DNA of 42,104 nucleotides, taken from the NCBI GenBank assembly GCA_030151885.1, contig JASLCG010000132.1:1-42104 (forward strand), written 5' to 3'. Source of the stretch: Bacteroides sp. (GTDB lineage: Bacteria; Bacteroidota; Bacteroidia; Bacteroidales; Bacteroidaceae). Below the pieces are notes generated by a model, which searched no databases, had not been told where the DNA came from, and saw only the letters and a list, made by a program, of their open reading frames with translations. Both the position numbers and the translations under genes were made by a program. This document shows, piece after piece, positions 16,883 to 24,808 of this stretch; the stretch's first letter is position 1, and each line of letters opens with the position of its first letter.

Positions 16883-18299
16883 CAGAGCTCTCATTTCCAT
16901 ACTCATCTATTGCCGTTACAGCGTAGTAGGAGATGTGATCAGAGGGTATTATAGCTGTATAGGTGTATTGTTTTGTAATAAGATTGTGCTCAATCATATT
17001 AGCAGTATTGTTTATATCAACAGGGTATTTAGAGCTTTTGTATAGGTTGTATTTATAGTGATTAGAACTATGTGTCCAATTTAAAATAGCTTTATCTCTG
17101 GAGATAGTTACTCGTAAGCTATCAGGAGGCAGAATATCTATTATAGGTGCAGTTTTAATTTTAGGGTTTAGCGAAGGGTACTGGTATTGCTGTTTTAGAA
17201 TATCTAGAATGCCTTTAGTGTTTTTAAGTAAGAATTCTGTTCTAAAGAATGCAGCGCCATCTAATTGATTGTCTTTAATAAAATTGACTTGTCTTTTAAT
17301 TTCACTAATGCTCCATGTTCTATTTGGTTCTACTAAAAAATATACACCAATTCCAGGGATTACTTGTGTATTGCCTTTATTTTGATTCCAATCTAAAACA
17401 AAAGGATAAAAATTATCTCCTTGGAAATAGATCATAGGGTATATTTGATCTATTAAGTCTTCCTTCATCCATTTAAAAACATCTTGATATACTTCTTCAA
17501 AAGCATTCCATCCTTTAGAAGAATATCTATTAGTATCGCTGTGTTTCCCTATTGGGCTAACGCTTAGTTTAACCCAGGGTTTATTTGTTTTAACTACGTA
17601 GTTGATAGATTTTAATATACGTGTTATATTATCTCTTCTCCAATCGTCTAGACTTATGGCTGTTTTACTATTCTTGTAAACTTTTTCATCAGGAAAGTTT
17701 ATAATGTTTTCAGGATATCTTAGATAGTCAAGGTGTATACCATCGACATTGTAATTTAAAATAATCTCTTCTACAAGCTTTGACAAATACTTAGAAGTCG
17801 CTTTAGAACTTGGATCTAAATATTGATTTCTTTTGTATGTTAGAATTATCCTATCTGAATCAGGATATTTTTTCATAACACTTTTAGATAAATCGTCTGC
17901 TGGAAGAGTAACAAGCCATGCATGGCATTCCATTCCTCTTTTATGGCATTCATCAATGGCAAATTTTAAGGCATCGTATCCTGGGTTATAGTCTTTGGCT
18001 ATGGAAAGTACTTTGCTATATGGTTCTATATTGGAAGGATATATTACAGAACCTTTATGTCTAACTTGAAATAGAATAGTATTAAAGTGTGCCGCTTTTA
18101 GCTCATCCAAAATATTTACTAATTCATCTTGTTGTCTACTTATATCGCTAGGAGTCTTAATAAGTGTTTGTGGCCAGTCTAGTCTGTAAGCTGTTGTTAA
18201 CCAGGCAGCCCTAACCTCATATTTACCATTGTTGTCTGCATATACAGATAAATGAAGTATAATTAACAGAAAGAAAACTACTTTTATTTTTTTAAACAT
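16839..18299 (-). CDS. GHL10 (DUF187) glycosyl hydrolase-like protein, paralog 1
   Basis: A 486-residue exported protein. The signal peptide MFKKIKVVFFLLIILHLSVYA is followed by the GHL10 domain: VRAAWLTTAYRLDWPQ, TILFQVRHKGSVIYPSNIEPYS, HKRGMECHAWL, DGIHLDYLRYP (putative catalytic Asp), KPWVKLSVSPIG and DQIYPMIYFQ. The C-terminal ~90 residues resemble a fibronectin-III-like module (ILNWTHSSNHYKYNLYKSS). The family has a TIM-barrel related to glycoside hydrolases and is thought to act on envelope or host glycans; the substrate is unproven. Where its paralog at 22185 has MDDYFYP, this copy has LDYLRYP. Its last codons overlap the convergent ATP-grasp gene. A -7 box TATATTTG lies at 18320-18327. 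Confidence 0.85.
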   Translation of the reverse strand: MFKKIKVVFFLLIILHLSVYADNNGKYEVRAAWLTTAYRLDWPQTLIKTPSDISRQQDELVNILDELKAAHFNTILFQVRHKGSVIYPSNIEPYSKVLSIAKDYNPGYDALKFAIDECHKRGMECHAWLVTLPADDLSKSVMKKYPDSDRIILTYKRNQYLDPSSKATSKYLSKLVEEIILNYNVDGIHLDYLRYPENIINFPDEKVYKNSKTAISLDDWRRDNITRILKSINYVVKTNKPWVKLSVSPIGKHSDTNRYSSKGWNAFEEVYQDVFKWMKEDLIDQIYPMIYFQGDNFYPFVLDWNQNKGNTQVIPGIGVYFLVEPNRTWSISEIKRQVNFIKDNQLDGAAFFRTEFLLKNTKGILDILKQQYQYPSLNPKIKTAPIIDILPPDSLRVTISRDKAILNWTHSSNHYKYNLYKSSKYPVDINNTANMIEHNLITKQYTYTAIIPSDHISYYAVTAIDEYGNESSATQLRPRQDIEFLE

Positions 18300-18415
18300 T
18301 ATAAGCTTTTTGTTGAACTCAAATATACTAAGTTTGTTACTATATAGATTTATTATGTAAAAAATTATCTAACATATAGTATATTTGTTATTGTTGAGAT
18401 ACAAAATTAGACAAT

Positions 18416-18634
18416 ATGATAATTAAAAATAAGAAGTACCGATTAATAATTGGTGCATTATTAATTTACACAACAATAGTAGCTTTATATTTTCTGGTTT
18501 TCTTAGAAAGAGAAAATACAATAGAAGAGTATTTGACTATTGGTTTTTCGTATTTAGTAATATTGCTATTGTGGTTCGTATTTAAGCGAAAACAAAAGTT
18601 TGAGGAAAAAAGAGAGAAAGATTTAAATAAGTGA
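18416..18634 (+). CDS. Small two-helix membrane protein
   Basis: A 72-residue protein with two predicted membrane helices (LIIGALLIYTTIVALYFLVF and IGFSYLVILLLWFVF) and a strongly basic C-terminal tail (KRKQKFEEKREKDLNK). No family recognised. It ends 17 bp before the ATG of the outer-membrane barrel gene, suggesting one transcript. A TATATTTG -7-like box lies at 18380-18387, 28 bp upstream of the start, with no clear -33 element. The well-formed helices and conserved-looking spacing argue for a real gene, but the function is unknown. Confidence 0.6.
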   Translation: MIIKNKKYRLIIGALLIYTTIVALYFLVFLERENTIEEYLTIGFSYLVILLLWFVFKRKQKFEEKREKDLNK

Positions 18635-18651
18635 AATTTAAAACATTTAAG

Positions 18652-19155
18652 ATGAGAAAATTATTATTCGTATTTGCATTTTTGATGGCAACAGTTGCTG
18701 CAAATGCTCAGTTTGAACAAGGAAAATGGCTTATTAATACTTCGGTAACAGGATTAGACTTATCATTTGCAGGGAGCTCTAATAATGACTTAGGAACAAA
18801 GAACCATTTTGGATTTGATGCTGAAGGAGGTTATTTTTTGAAAGATAACTTGGCTTTGATTGGTACACTAGGTGGTGATTGGAGAAGTGGTGCAGACCTT
18901 TATAAAATTGGAGCAAAAGCGCGCTACTACTTTGATAAGGTTGGTTTCTATGCTGGTGGTGGATTGTTGGTAAGAAGCCTTCAAATAAACCATGGTAAAG
19001 ATACTACTGATTTTGCTTTTACATTAGAAGGTGGATATACTTACTTCTTGAGTAGGACTGTAGCAATAGAGCCAGCATTATATTATGATATATCTGTTAA
19101 AGATAGTGATTGGTCTCGTTTTGGACTTAAATTAGGATTTAGTTTTTACTTCTAA
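18652..19155 (+). CDS. Outer-membrane beta-barrel protein
   Basis: A 167-residue exported protein. I choose the ATG at 18652 because it begins a clean signal peptide (MRKLLFVFAFLMATVAANAQ, cleavage after AQ likely); an in-frame GTG at 18631 would add seven residues and overlap the previous gene. The mature part alternates polar and hydrophobic residues in beta hairpins (FGFDAEGGYFLKDNLALIG, YKIGAKARYYFDKVGFYAGG, FTLEGGYTYFLSRTVAIEP) and ends FGLKLGFSFYF, a terminal-Phe signature for BAM-dependent insertion. This fits a small eight-strand barrel of the OmpW/OprF-like type. Ligand or role is unknown. It shares a bidirectional terminator with uvrA. Confidence 0.82.
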   Translation: MRKLLFVFAFLMATVAANAQFEQGKWLINTSVTGLDLSFAGSSNNDLGTKNHFGFDAEGGYFLKDNLALIGTLGGDWRSGADLYKIGAKARYYFDKVGFYAGGGLLVRSLQINHGKDTTDFAFTLEGGYTYFLSRTVAIEPALYYDISVKDSDWSRFGLKLGFSFYF

Positions 19156-19174
19156 TTTAATATAAATAATATTT

Positions 19175-19212
19175 ATAAGAAAGGCTGCATTTATAAATGC
19201 AGCCTTTCTTAT
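19175..19212. terminator. Bidirectional terminator between the OMP gene and uvrA
   Basis: A perfect palindrome: 19175-19193 pairs with 19194-19212 (core AAAGGCTGCATTTA). It ends three bases before the uvrA stop, so it serves both convergent genes. Confidence 0.88.
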
Positions 19213-19214
19213 GT

Positions 19215-21986
19215 TTAAGATAATTTTTCAATTAAAAACTGTCCTGTATAGCTTTCTTTACATTTAGCAATGTCTTCAGGAGTTCCTTCTGCAATTAGAT
19301 AACCACCTTTTTCTCCACCTTCAGGGCCCAGGTCAATAATATAGTCTGCACATTTAATAACATCCATATTATGCTCTATAATAACGATGCTATGACCTCT
19401 TTCAATTAAGGCATTAAAAGCCTTTAATAAGACTTTTATATCATGAAAGTGTAGTCCTGTAGTTGGCTCATCAAAAATGAATAGTGTTGGATTAGACTTT
19501 TCTTGACTTAGATAGAAGGCTAACTTAACACGTTGATTCTCTCCTCCAGATAGAGTTGAAGAAGATTGTCCTAGCCTAATATATCCTAGTCCTACATCTT
19601 TCAATGGTTTAAGCCTTTTGACAATTTTGCCTTCACCAAACTCTTCAAAGAAGTCGATGGCTTCATCGACAGTCATCTGCAAAACATCATAAATAGATTT
19701 ACCATTAAACTTTACTTCAAGTGTTTCTTCTTTAAAACGTTTGCCATGGCATGACTCACATTGTAATATGAGGTCTGCCATAAATTGCATCTCTACCGTA
19801 ATAGTTCCATCTCCTTTACACTCTTCACACCTACCACCTTCACTATTAAAGCTAAAGAAGCCTGGTTTATACATCATCTGTTTGGCAAGAGGTTGATTAG
19901 CCCATAGCTTTCTTATTTCATCGTAGGCTTTAATATATGTTGCAGGGTTAGATCTAGAAGATCTACCAATTGGATTTTGATCAACAAACTCTATATTAGC
20001 TATTAACTTTAAATCACCACTTATAGAGGTGAACTCTCCAGGCCTATCGGCTACTTCATCTTTAGCTCTCTTAAGTGCCAAGTAGAAGATGTTTTTAATT
20101 AAAGTACTTTTTCCAGACCCAGAAACACCTGTCACTACGGTCATAACATTGAGAGGAATCTTAATATCTATGTTTTTTAGATTATTTGCTCTAGCACCTT
20201 TTACTTCAATGTAGTTGTTCCAGCTTCTTCTACCAGTAGGTACTGGTATTTCATCTTCCCCTAAAATATATCTTACAGTATGGCTATTACTTCCTTTTTG
20301 TAAGTTGTTCATATCTCCAGCATAAACAACTTCTCCACCTAACCTTCCTGCATTTGGGCCAATATCTATAATATAATCGGCTTGTTTTATTATATCTTCA
20401 TCGTGTTCTACCACAACAACAGTATTACCTAAGTCTTTTAATTGTTTAAGAACAAAGATTAGCTTATCAGTATCTCTACTATGTAAGCCTATACTTGGTT
20501 CATCTAATATATATAAACTCCCAACTAAACTACTTCCTAAAGATGTTGCTAGGTTAATGCGTTGACTTTCTCCTCCAGAAAGAGAGTTGCTTAATCTGTT
20601 TAATGTCAAATAGCCAAGTCCTACATTTATAAGGAAATGAATACGGCTAGTAATTTCGGTTAATATTCTTTTAGCAACACTTAATTCGTACTCTGTTAGT
20701 TCAATAGATTCAAAGAAGCGTTCAAGGTCTGTAATAGGCATATCTACAAGCTCTGTTATACTTCTATTACTCACTTTTACGTAATTAGCTTCTGGCTTCA
20801 GCCTTGTTCCATTGCAACAAGGGCACGTGGTTTTGCCACGGTACCTAGCTAGCATTATTCTGTATTGTTTTTTATACTGATTTTCTTTCAGCATTTTAAA
20901 GAAATCATTAATTCCTTCAAAATATTTATTTCCTTCCCATAAAACTTTTTTCTGAGCTTTTGTCAATTCGAAATAAGGGGTGAATATTGGAAATCCAAAA
21001 TGTTCGGCATTAGCAATAAGCTTATTTTTCCACTCGCTCATTTTTTCTCCTCTCCAACAGAAAATGGCGTTTTCATATACAGATAATGACTGATTAGGAA
21101 TAACTAGATGCTCATCTATTCCCATAACTTTACCAAATCCCTCACACTCAGGACAGGCGCCAATTGGAGAGTTAAAAGAGAACATTTGATCTGTAGGTTC
21201 TTCAAACTCTATACCATCTTCTTCAAATTTACTGCTGAACTCATGTGTTTTATACTCACCATTTGGTAGATAGAAACGTAAGGTACATGATCCATCTCCT
21301 TCATACATGGCAGTCTCGGAAGAGTCAGTAAGTCTGCTGATTGTATCTTTATCATTGGCCACCTTCATCCTATCGATAAGTAAGAATACCTCGTCCTTAT
21401 CATTAGGCTCATAGGCGTCAATACGGATAATTTCCTTATTTACTTCAACTCTATTGAATCCTTGTTTAAGATCTATAGATAACTGTTCTTTAAGAGTTCT
21501 ATCCTCTAAAATTCGGATAGGTGTGATAATAGTAAACTTAGTTCCTTCTGGATATGATAGCATACAATCTACAATATCTTTAGTGCTATGTTTTCGAACT
21601 TCTTTACCACTTTTGGGGCTAAAAGTCTTTCCAATTCTGGCATATAAAAGACGCAGATATTCATAAATTTCGGTAGATGTTCCTACAGTCGATCTAGGAT
21701 TTCTACTGTTAACCTTTTGTTCTATTGCTATGGCAGGGGGAATTCCCTTGATAAAATCACATTCGGGCTTACTCATCCTGCCTAAGAATTGACGAGCATA
21801 ACTAGATAAGCTTTCTACATATCTACGTTGCCCCTCTGCATAAAGAGTATTAAATGCTAGCGAAGATTTTCCAGAACCAGATAATCCAGTAATTACGACA
21901 AATTTATTTCTAGGAATTTCGACATCAATATTTTTTAAGTTATTAACGCGAGCCCCTTTTATTAGTATGCTATTTTTATCAGCCAT
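19215..21986 (-). CDS. uvrA: Excinuclease ABC subunit A
   Basis: Damage-recognition ATPase of nucleotide excision repair. I place the start at the ATG ending at 21986 (MADKNSILIKGARVNNLKNI), giving 923 residues. A longer in-frame start at 22043 would add 19 residues lacking family similarity, and the likely promoter (22013-22044) would put transcription initiation downstream of it. Two ABC modules are visible: Walker A GLSGSGKSSLAF and GVSGSGKSTLI, signatures LSGGESQRINLA and LSGGENQRVKLA, plus zinc-finger cysteines (CPECEGFGK, CPCCNGTR, CEECKGDG, CESCHGKRF). The module order and length are typical. It is transcribed alone. Confidence 0.96.
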   Translation of the reverse strand: MADKNSILIKGARVNNLKNIDVEIPRNKFVVITGLSGSGKSSLAFNTLYAEGQRRYVESLSSYARQFLGRMSKPECDFIKGIPPAIAIEQKVNSRNPRSTVGTSTEIYEYLRLLYARIGKTFSPKSGKEVRKHSTKDIVDCMLSYPEGTKFTIITPIRILEDRTLKEQLSIDLKQGFNRVEVNKEIIRIDAYEPNDKDEVFLLIDRMKVANDKDTISRLTDSSETAMYEGDGSCTLRFYLPNGEYKTHEFSSKFEEDGIEFEEPTDQMFSFNSPIGACPECEGFGKVMGIDEHLVIPNQSLSVYENAIFCWRGEKMSEWKNKLIANAEHFGFPIFTPYFELTKAQKKVLWEGNKYFEGINDFFKMLKENQYKKQYRIMLARYRGKTTCPCCNGTRLKPEANYVKVSNRSITELVDMPITDLERFFESIELTEYELSVAKRILTEITSRIHFLINVGLGYLTLNRLSNSLSGGESQRINLATSLGSSLVGSLYILDEPSIGLHSRDTDKLIFVLKQLKDLGNTVVVVEHDEDIIKQADYIIDIGPNAGRLGGEVVYAGDMNNLQKGSNSHTVRYILGEDEIPVPTGRRSWNNYIEVKGARANNLKNIDIKIPLNVMTVVTGVSGSGKSTLIKNIFYLALKRAKDEVADRPGEFTSISGDLKLIANIEFVDQNPIGRSSRSNPATYIKAYDEIRKLWANQPLAKQMMYKPGFFSFNSEGGRCEECKGDGTITVEMQFMADLILQCESCHGKRFKEETLEVKFNGKSIYDVLQMTVDEAIDFFEEFGEGKIVKRLKPLKDVGLGYIRLGQSSSTLSGGENQRVKLAFYLSQEKSNPTLFIFDEPTTGLHFHDIKVLLKAFNALIERGHSIVIIEHNMDVIKCADYIIDLGPEGGEKGGYLIAEGTPEDIAKCKESYTGQFLIEKLS

Positions 21987-22012
21987 TCTTCTTAACGTTT
22001 TGGAATAGGGTG

Positions 22013-22044
22013 CAAAGGTAACTATTGTTACAGTTATATGCACA
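22013..22044 (-). promoter_or_regulatory. Candidate uvrA promoter
   Basis: Minus strand: -7 TACCTTTG (22013-22020), exact; -33 TGTG (22041-22044), one mismatch to TTTG; spacer 20 bp. Initiation near 22006 gives a ~20-nt leader before the ATG at 21986 and excludes the upstream ATG. Confidence 0.55.
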
Positions 22045-22184
22045 TATTAACTCTCATAATACCTATACGAAACAATCAATCTAATATATTGTTTAATACA
22101 ATTATTACAAGTGTTTCTGTTATAATTTAATGCAAAGCACAACAGAAAAGTTTATATTTGTTCTAAACTAATTATCGTACTACA

Positions 22185-23690
22185 ATGAAAAGAATAAAAT
22201 TACTCTTATTTGTCTTTGTTTTTTTAGGTATTCTTCCTGTTAGCATAAGTGCACAAAGTAAGAATCTTAAAAGAGAGTTTAGGGGAGCTTGGATTCATAT
22301 AATAAATGGTCAGTTTCAAGGAAAAACCTCAAATGAAATTAAAATAAATCTTTTAAAGCAGCTAGATGCCTTAGAAGAGGCTAATATAAATGCAGTTATA
22401 TTCCAGGTAAGAGCAGAAGGCGATGCTTTTTACAACTCTAAAATAGAACCATGGAGTAGGTTTCTTACAGGTGTTCAGGGTGTAGCACCTGATAATAACT
22501 TTGATCCTCTTAAATTTATGGTTGAAGAGTCTCATAAACGTGGTATGGAGCTCCATGCATGGATAAACCCTTATCGTGCAGTTATGAATAAGAATAAACC
22601 TGTTTCTGTAGAGCATTTTTACGCTAAGTTTCCAGAGCGTTTTATTCAATATGATAATCAGATATTTTTTGACCCTTCTTTGCCTGTTAATAGAAAACAC
22701 ATATGTAATGTAGTTAATGATATTGTATCTCGATATGATGTAGATGCTATTCATATGGACGACTATTTTTATCCTTACCCTAAATCAGGTCTTGAGTTTA
22801 ATGATGACGATGGATTTGCTAGATTTGGACGTGGTTATGCTACGAAAGAAGATTGGAGAAGAGACAATGTAAATTTGTTAGTAAAGGAGATACACGAAAC
22901 TGTTAGAGAAACAAAACCTTGGGTTAAATTCGGTGTAAGCCCTTTTGGTATTTATAGAAATGAGATGTCTGATCCATATGGAAGTAGAACAAATGGACTA
23001 CAGAATTATGACGATTTATATGCAGATGTTTTATTATGGGTTAATAAAGGTTGGGTAGATTATAATATACCTCAAATTTACTGGCATGTAGGTCATCCTG
23101 TTGCAGACTATGCTATTTTAGTAGATTGGTGGGCAAAGAATAGTTCAAATCGACCATTGTTTATAGGACAGTCTGTTACTAATACAATTCAGAACGAAGA
23201 TCCATATCATCCTCTTAAGAATCAATTACCTCTTAAAATGAGCATTCAGAGAGCATACCAATCTGTTGGAGGAAGTTGTCAATGGCCAGCAATTAGCGTT
23301 GTTAATAATGAAGGCCAATATAAAGATGCACTAGTAAACTACTTCCATAGCTCTAAGGCACTAGTACCTGTGTTTAAGTTTATGGATAATACTCCTCCTA
23401 AGTCAATTCGTAAAGCTAAGAAAATTTGGACAGAAGATGGCTATCTATTATTCTGGAGTGAGCCAAAAGCAAAGAGTGTTATGGATGAGGCTGCTAGATA
23501 TGTAATCTATAAATTTGAACAAGGAGAAAAAATAGATTTAGAGAGTGCTAAAAATATTGTAAAAGTAACATCAAATACATATTATAAAATGCCTTATATA
23601 GATGGTAATAAGCGATATACCTATGTAGTAACAGCACTAGATAGATTGCATAATGAGTCTAAAGGCAAAAGAATAAAAGTAAAGTTATAA
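22185..23690 (+). CDS. GHL10 (DUF187) glycosyl hydrolase-like protein, paralog 2
   Basis: A 501-residue exported protein. The signal peptide MKRIKLLLFVFVFLGILPVS(ISAQ) is followed by the GHL10 domain: FRGAWIHIINGQFQG, AVIFQVRAEGDAFYNSKIEPWS, HKRGMELHAWINPYRAV, DAIHMDDYFYPYP (paired Asp, putative catalytic site), KPWVKFGVSPFGIY and YNIPQIYWHVG. A C-terminal beta-sandwich-like tail (AARYVIYKFEQGEKIDLES... YVVTALDRLHNES) mirrors the one in the paralog at 16839-18299. The two are clearly homologous but divergent, especially at the Asp motif. A TATATTTG -7-like box lies at 22153-22160. The stop is only 15 bp from the convergent transporter gene. Substrate unknown. Confidence 0.88.
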   Translation: MKRIKLLLFVFVFLGILPVSISAQSKNLKREFRGAWIHIINGQFQGKTSNEIKINLLKQLDALEEANINAVIFQVRAEGDAFYNSKIEPWSRFLTGVQGVAPDNNFDPLKFMVEESHKRGMELHAWINPYRAVMNKNKPVSVEHFYAKFPERFIQYDNQIFFDPSLPVNRKHICNVVNDIVSRYDVDAIHMDDYFYPYPKSGLEFNDDDGFARFGRGYATKEDWRRDNVNLLVKEIHETVRETKPWVKFGVSPFGIYRNEMSDPYGSRTNGLQNYDDLYADVLLWVNKGWVDYNIPQIYWHVGHPVADYAILVDWWAKNSSNRPLFIGQSVTNTIQNEDPYHPLKNQLPLKMSIQRAYQSVGGSCQWPAISVVNNEGQYKDALVNYFHSSKALVPVFKFMDNTPPKSIRKAKKIWTEDGYLLFWSEPKAKSVMDEAARYVIYKFEQGEKIDLESAKNIVKVTSNTYYKMPYIDGNKRYTYVVTALDRLHNESKGKRIKVKL

Positions 23691-23705
23691 CAACTTAAGT
23701 AAACT

Positions 23706-24260
23706 TTAATATAAAATAAGCCCTGCTATTCCGCATAATACAATGAGGAGTATGGGGTTTATTTTGTATTTAGACTTAGAAAAGAAAAAAGCAGCAATAA
23801 AAAGTACAACACTAACAGTGAATGCGTACTGATCTTCGCTAGGAGATGAAAAATTCTCTTTATTCATTAATACTAATGCGGCAGCTGCTAATAGACCAAC
23901 AACAGCTGGTCTTAAACCACTAAAAACAGCTTCTACAGCTGGATGATGGCTATGTTTTAAAAAGAACTTACTAATAAGAATCATTAGTATGAAAGAGGGT
24001 AATACTACTGCAAATGTAGCAATAATAGAACCTATAACTGTACCACCTGTAGCAGAGTAGCCAACATAAGTAGCTGCATTAATACCAATTGGGCCAGGAG
24101 TCATTTGACTAATAGCTACAATGTCAGTAAACTCTTGTGCAGATATCCAACCATATTTAGTAACTACTTCTCCTTGTATCATAGATAACATGGCATAACC
24201 TCCTCCAAATCCAAATAATCCGATTTGAAAAAACACTAGAAATAACTGAATAAATATCAT
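23706..24260 (-). CDS. Chromate transporter-type protein, second half
   Basis: A 184-residue inner-membrane protein carrying one CHR domain: FGFGGGYAMLSMIQGEVV at the N-terminus, DIVAISQMTPGPIGINAATYVGY, then several hydrophobic segments. Its start overlaps the stop of the preceding CHR gene by 4 bases (ATGA type), so the two are translationally coupled and probably form a heteromeric short-chain CHR transporter. Members of the family export chromate, but many have unproven substrates. It is the last gene of the regulator-transporter unit, with no clear terminator in the 15-bp gap to the convergent GHL10 gene. Confidence 0.9.
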   Translation of the reverse strand: MIFIQLFLVFFQIGLFGFGGGYAMLSMIQGEVVTKYGWISAQEFTDIVAISQMTPGPIGINAATYVGYSATGGTVIGSIIATFAVVLPSFILMILISKFFLKHSHHPAVEAVFSGLRPAVVGLLAAAALVLMNKENFSSPSEDQYAFTVSVVLFIAAFFFSKSKYKINPILLIVLCGIAGLILY

Positions 24261-24808
24261 TTCTTATCTCCTTTCTTGTTTATATACATTCCCCAAATAT
24301 ATCCAGACACCCCAGCCGCAATTATAATCCAAATAGGAGATACACCTAATAGCCATATCAATAAAGCAGAGATTATAGGAATCCATATGGTGTATTTAGA
24401 AATATTTGCAGACTTTGCCATACTAAAAGTTGGAGCTGCAATTAAAGCAACAACAGCTGGTCTTATACCTTTAAACATCTTTTCGACATATATATTATTT
24501 TTAAATGCTTGAAAGAAAATAGCAATTAGTAGTATAATAATAAAAGAGGGGAGTATTGACCCTAAGGTAGATATTATAGCACCTTTTATTCCTTTTAATT
24601 TATAACCTATAAATATAGATATATTTACTGCCAAAATTCCAGGAGAAGACTGAGCAATAGCTAACAGGTCAACAAAGTCCTCATTAGATATCCACTTGCG
24701 TTTAATAACTATTTCATCTTCAATAATAGGGACCATGGCATACCCTCCACCGATTGTGAAGGCCCCTATTTTAAAAAATATTTTAAAAAGCTGTAAGTAT
24801 GGATTCAT
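24257..24808 (-). CDS. Chromate transporter-type protein, first half
   Basis: A 183-residue inner-membrane protein with one CHR domain: IGAFTIGGGYAMVPIIEDEIV, the EDF.DLLAIAQSSPGILAVN motif (family PGP replaced by SPG), and four or more hydrophobic segments. It is the partner of the CHR gene at 23706-24260. Its start codon shares one base with the hybrid-regulator stop (TAATG at 24806-24810) and its stop overlaps the next gene by 4 bases, so the three genes are a tightly coupled unit. The regulator may control or sense the transported anion, which is inferred from this arrangement alone. Confidence 0.9.
   Translation of the reverse strand: MNPYLQLFKIFFKIGAFTIGGGYAMVPIIEDEIVIKRKWISNEDFVDLLAIAQSSPGILAVNISIFIGYKLKGIKGAIISTLGSILPSFIIILLIAIFFQAFKNNIYVEKMFKGIRPAVVALIAAPTFSMAKSANISKYTIWIPIISALLIWLLGVSPIWIIIAAGVSGYIWGMYINKKGDKK

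Noticed and set aside
21987..22043. Longer uvrA start
   Set aside because: The 19 extra residues lack family similarity and the predicted transcription start lies downstream of that ATG.
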